DNA of 36,581 nucleotides from Candidatus Melainabacteria bacterium RIFCSPLOWO2_02_FULL_35_15 (GTDB lineage Bacteria; Cyanobacteriota; Vampirovibrionia; 2-02-FULL-35-15), in assembly GCA_001784585.1 (NCBI GenBank), contig MFRN01000021.1, forward strand, positions 1-36,581, given 5' to 3'. The position numbers and the translations under genes are program-made. Below are positions 34,036 through 36,581 of the stretch, piece after piece. The stretch's first letter is position 1, and each line of letters begins with the position of its first letter. Below the pieces are notes generated by a model. The model was given only the letters and a program-made list of their open reading frames with translations. It was not told where the DNA came from and did not search any database.

Positions 34036-34851
34036 TTATGCAGACCTGCTTATTGTGTAATTGACCTGTTCATAAAGCTTGTCTATAACTTTCAAAACTT
34101 TAAACTGAGCTGAAACCAGGTTTTTAATTTGAGCCATGTCTACCATTTCCTGTGCAATGTCAACATTTCCATATTCTAAGTAACCTTGTTTTACCTTGGT
34201 AGGATTGTTTGGACCGTATTCAATTTCCTGCACCTGACCGGATAATTTTGTAGGTAAGTAAAATCCTTTTCCTATTGATTCCAGTCCTTGTGGATTATTG
34301 AATGCCAGAACATTAATTCTTCCTATTTTCCTTTTTTCACCGCTTTCCGGATTAATTCCGTTGACTGTTCCGTCTTCTGTTACCTCAGGGATAAGATCAG
34401 GCGGGATTATAAGTTTTGGCGTGGTTACTTCTATATTTAAACCAAGTGTATTCTTTTGATCCTTATTAACTTCAATCACTGGTCTGCCAACATCTTCTAC
34501 AAGCGGGATAACACGATATCCTTCATCAGCAGTTACCAGCTCACCCTCACCGCTTAACCTAAAATGTCCTGCTCTCGAATATGCTCTTTGTCCGCTTGGT
34601 AATTCTATTTCAAAAAATCCCGGGCCATCCAGAGCAAGATCAAATTCTTCTCCGGTTTTTCTTAAAGGTCCCTGAGAAAAATCTTTTGTTTCATGTTTGG
34701 CAATCTCACCGTTCAGAGTTTCCATGAATGTAGTCTGATTTTTTTTATAACCGACTGATTTCATGTTTGAAATGTTTTCAACAATTCTGGATAAAGCTTC
34801 AGTGTTTCCTTCTGTTGCTTTTACTGTTTGATAGCCTGTCTTGTTAAGCAT
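34036..34851 (-). CDS. Flagellar rod protein of the FlgF/FlgG family (FlgG-like)
   Basis: 271 residues, near the FlgG length. N-terminal axial motif: NTEALSRIVENISNMKSVGY, then KKNQTTFMETLNG. The SQGPLRKTGEEFDLALDGPG block with FFEIELPSGQRAYSRAGHFR is the characteristic distal-rod signature, and the C-terminal GYLEYGNVDIAQEMVDMAQI pattern ends the protein. FlgG forms the distal rod, FlgF the proximal. The residues after the first motif (SMKSVGYKK rather than NVSTxGYK) differ slightly from the consensus. The next gene upstream is a shorter relative of it, so this is likely the FlgG member. AAGGAG lies before the ATG. Confidence 0.85.
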   Translation of the reverse strand: MLNKTGYQTVKATEGNTEALSRIVENISNMKSVGYKKNQTTFMETLNGEIAKHETKDFSQGPLRKTGEEFDLALDGPGFFEIELPSGQRAYSRAGHFRLSGEGELVTADEGYRVIPLVEDVGRPVIEVNKDQKNTLGLNIEVTTPKLIIPPDLIPEVTEDGTVNGINPESGEKRKIGRINVLAFNNPQGLESIGKGFYLPTKLSGQVQEIEYGPNNPTKVKQGYLEYGNVDIAQEMVDMAQIKNLVSAQFKVLKVIDKLYEQVNYTISRSA

Positions 34852-34862
34852 AAATTTTCTCC

Positions 34863-35498
34863 TTAGACATTTCTTCCATATTTTTCCACTAATTCTTTAT
34901 CCACCGAAGCTTCCATCCCAAGAGCTTTTTCACTGGCTTCAAAAGAGCGGAATGTAAGTAATAATGCAACCATTTCACTCATCAGGTTTACATTTGATCC
35001 TTCGATGAATCCCTGGTGTAGTTTTACAGGTTTGTTATCCATAATTTTCATAGCTATTCTTCCATATCTTTCTCCACCAGCAAAAATTTCTCCATTCTCG
35101 TTAATTCGGATATCGTATTGTTTTGTTAAGCTAATTGGCTTATCTGTTTTTTCTACAATAATTACTTCATGTCCATCCGGTATAACCAGTGAACCTTTGT
35201 CATTAAAACCAAGTTTTCCGTTTCTTGTGGGTATTGGCCCATCTTTTGATTCGACAAGAATAAATGCATTTCCTTCTATTGCAATATCAAGCTGATTGCC
35301 TGTTCTCTTAAGAGGACCCTGCGATCCGTCGCGAAGAGCTACTTCATTCATTACAGATTTAAAATTTACAGTTTCCGGAATTTCTCTTTTGTAACCGGAT
35401 GTACCAATATTTGCTATGTTGTCTGTAACCACATTAAGCATCTTTAGCTTGTTCAGCATCCCGTTTACTGTTTGGCTGTATGTATTTGGTCGTGTCAT
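34863..35498 (-). CDS. Flagellar rod protein of the FlgF/FlgG family (FlgF-like)
   Basis: 211 residues, shorter than the usual FlgF of about 250. NGMLNKLKMLNVVTDNIANI with GTSGYKREI is the axial N-terminal motif; DGSQGPLKRTGNQLDIAIEG with NAFILVES is the FlgF/FlgG core; the C-terminal VKLHQGFIEGSNVNLMSEMV and ALLLTFRSFEASEKAL are the C-terminal helix pair. The shortness is in the middle domain. It is the first gene of the flagellar operon in the window, 11 bp before its longer paralogue. AAGGA precedes the start at 9 nt. A promoter candidate lies about 70-95 bp upstream. Confidence 0.85.
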   Translation of the reverse strand: MTRPNTYSQTVNGMLNKLKMLNVVTDNIANIGTSGYKREIPETVNFKSVMNEVALRDGSQGPLKRTGNQLDIAIEGNAFILVESKDGPIPTRNGKLGFNDKGSLVIPDGHEVIIVEKTDKPISLTKQYDIRINENGEIFAGGERYGRIAMKIMDNKPVKLHQGFIEGSNVNLMSEMVALLLTFRSFEASEKALGMEASVDKELVEKYGRNV

Positions 35499-35564
35499 TT
35501 TTATTTATCCTTCTTTGAAGTAAGCATTAATTTCTATGCTCTTTTTTAAAGAGTTGTAAGAATA

Positions 35565-35594
35565 TATATATGATGTTGTTTATAACTGTGTTAA
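35565..35594 (-). promoter_or_regulatory. Candidate promoter of the flagellar rod operon
   Basis: On the minus strand, TTAACA (35589-35594) and TATATA (35565-35570) have an 18-bp spacer, a weak sigma-70 promoter. No sigma-28 or sigma-54 sequence is seen in the 149-bp spacer, so flagellar control by an alternative sigma factor is not evident. Confidence 0.35.
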
Positions 35595-35613
35595 GAAAAA
35601 ATAAAACTTACAA

Positions 35614-35634
35614 AGGCGTATCATGGTATGCCCT
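35614..35634. repeat. Imperfect palindrome upstream of the flagellar operon
   Basis: AGGCGTATCATGGTATGCCCT has a near-perfect inverted repeat (GGCGTATC/GGTATGCC with two mismatches). It lies just after the gene at 35648 and before the flagellar promoter. The core resembles the other short palindromes at 5482 and 31499; it may terminate the neighbouring upstream gene. Confidence 0.4.
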
Positions 35635-35647
35635 GATTATTTAAGAA

Positions 35648-36016
35648 TTAATTAATAAGCAGAAGTAAAGGCTCATTTATTACTTCATAGAGTTTGCTGA
35701 TTACATTAATATCAGGGATATTAACCCTTCCGTGGATAGCTGTAATAGAGCCGTCTACAACATGTGCCGGGGAATCAGGGCCATAATCGACAGCTTCTCT
35801 TAAAGGAACATTATCAAGTGCTGCCGCTGTTCCTTTTATATGAGCTGGAAGATGTAAATAATATTTAATTTTCTCAAATGTTGAATTAACTGATTCTAAA
35901 TTACATATTGTTTCTGTAGTTTCCATGATGTTCTTATTTAATACAAAGTAGAGAAGCAGTTGTTGTTGATACCCGGCCTGAAAATTCTTTTTGTGACTTT
36001 TATATATTTTTATCAA
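35648..36016 (-). CDS. Unknown protein starting at TTG
   Basis: 122 residues, no signal peptide. TTG at 36014-36016 has an AAGGAG exactly 6 nt upstream, better than any ATG; the first internal ATG (M31, METTETICNLES at 35924-35926) has no such site. The later part (STFEKIKYYLHLPAHIKGT, then LREAVDYGPDSPAHVVDGSI) is conserved-looking with Pro-Asp and His-rich turns. I do not recognise the family. It is transcribed in the same direction as the flagellar operon, 149 bp upstream of it, and diverges from the Cys-rich gene at 36102. Confidence 0.55.
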   Translation of the reverse strand: MIKIYKSHKKNFQAGYQQQLLLYFVLNKNIMETTETICNLESVNSTFEKIKYYLHLPAHIKGTAAALDNVPLREAVDYGPDSPAHVVDGSITAIHGRVNIPDINVISKLYEVINEPLLLLIN

Positions 36017-36101
36017 TATACACTCCTTTTGTTAAAGATAACTTAACTAATATCAATTATGCTTGCAACTTCTCTTTTTAATTATTAGGAAAAAGTGAAT
36101 C

Positions 36102-36581
36102 ATGACAATTAGAAATAAAAAAGAATTAAGAAAACTTTTAAGAGCATCTGTAAATATCTTAATTATTCTAATAGTTTTGTTTTTTCAGTATTTTGTACCA
36201 TTACACTCAAATGCAATTTGTGGAAGTGACATCTGTGGCCCAAACTGTATAAGCATGGATCCTGATACATGTACATGCTTCCCGATTGGTTGTAATGCAA
36301 ACTCTACCTCTGGAACTACTTCCGGTACAGCCATGTGTTCTACTGGACAACCAATTTGTCCCTCCGGCCAATCATATTCATGTCCCTCCGGTCAGGCCCC
36401 GTGTTGTATTAATTTTTCTAATGAAGCAGGTTGCAGCACAGGACTAAGCTGTTACGGAGGAAGAGGATCTTGTATAACTTCTACTTCTTCAACTTCTACA
36501 TCTTCGACAACAGGCGGAGTAATTATGTGTGATGATTCAGGAATGATACTTTGCCCAAGCGGACAAAACTTAATTTGTCCA
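36102..36581 (+). CDS. Secreted Cys-rich protein, N-terminal part (runs off the window)
   Basis: An open frame from ATG 36102 to the end of the window (160 codons, no stop), with AGGA 11 nt upstream. Residues 1-38 are basic then hydrophobic (VNILIILIVLFFQYFVPLHS) with a likely cleavage after SNA. The mature part is full of Cys in short spacings (ICGSDICGPNC, TCTCFPIGC) and has repeats of CPSGQ (about residues 85, 93 and 153). A Ser/Thr stretch separates the clusters. The pattern suggests disulfide-bonded extracellular repeats, such as a surface or adhesion protein; the family cannot be given. No fold can be assigned without the remaining sequence. Confidence 0.75.
   Translation, partial: MTIRNKKELRKLLRASVNILIILIVLFFQYFVPLHSNAICGSDICGPNCISMDPDTCTCFPIGCNANSTSGTTSGTAMCSTGQPICPSGQSYSCPSGQAPCCINFSNEAGCSTGLSCYGGRGSCITSTSSTSTSSTTGGVIMCDDSGMILCPSGQNLICP

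Overview
The window is AT-rich, densely coded bacterial DNA with flagella, a LysM wall protein, lipoprotein and signal-peptide proteins, type II fatty-acid synthesis (acpP, fabF) and the futalosine menaquinone enzyme MqnC. The flagellar rod cluster, GroESL, MqnC and a coiled-coil DivIVA-like protein next to coaD fit a non-photosynthetic cyanobacterial relative (Melainabacteria-like). That placement is an inference from gene content, not a proven assignment.

Layout. 1-3.6 kb: a DprA-like protein, a PcrA/UvrD helicase and a PlsC acyltransferase; the last two converge on one shared hairpin. 3.7-4.4 kb: tRNA-Ser(GGA), then an IS66 transposase remnant split by a 165-bp miniature derivative of the same family, with an exact 8-bp target duplication. 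4.7-7.2 kb: a LysM membrane protein and a peptide-type ABC substrate-binding lipoprotein. 7.3-9.4 kb: groES-groEL with promoter and terminator. 9.4-18.7 kb: an island. 18.9-20.4 kb: a small helical protein, coaD and a coiled-coil protein. 20.5-24.5 kb (minus strand): aroF-type DAHP synthase, nadK, tlyA and an alpha-solenoid protein. 24.6-29.8 kb: mqnC, two unknown proteins, fabF, a possible tiny ORF, acpP and a methyltransferase-like protein. 29.8-35.5 kb: a minus-strand rod/MS-ring operon (two FlgF/FlgG-type proteins, a Gly-rich unknown, flgB, flgC, a lytic transglycosylase, fliE, fliF). The right end holds a TTG-started unknown gene and the start of a secreted Cys-rich protein.

The strongest discovery is the 9.3-kb island. 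A 95-bp perfect direct repeat, made of the last groEL codons plus its terminator, lies at both edges (9315-9409 and 18723-18817). Inside are nine minus-strand genes that appear to form one operon: two small secreted proteins, a secreted DUF2145-like protein, a GH3-type acyl-adenylating amide synthetase, a small membrane protein, two B12-type radical SAM enzymes and two GNAT-like acyltransferases. The operon is read from a good sigma-70 promoter that carries two palindromic AACAnTGTT-type operators. The same motif overlaps the start of the island's TetR-family gene. I infer a TetR-controlled, horizontally acquired pathway making or modifying an acyl-amide type metabolite or lipid. Its product cannot be read from the sequence.

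A second, smaller case has the same design: the DAHP synthase gene sits between two copies of a 47-bp repeat made from the 3' end of nadK. The insert supplied a new nadK C-terminus and left the old tail behind as a scar. Two independent gene-end duplications in one window suggest a common way of acquiring cargo downstream of conserved genes. Other points of interest are a group of short intergenic palindromes, and mqnC and tetR promoters placed so close to the ATG that leaderless transcripts are likely.
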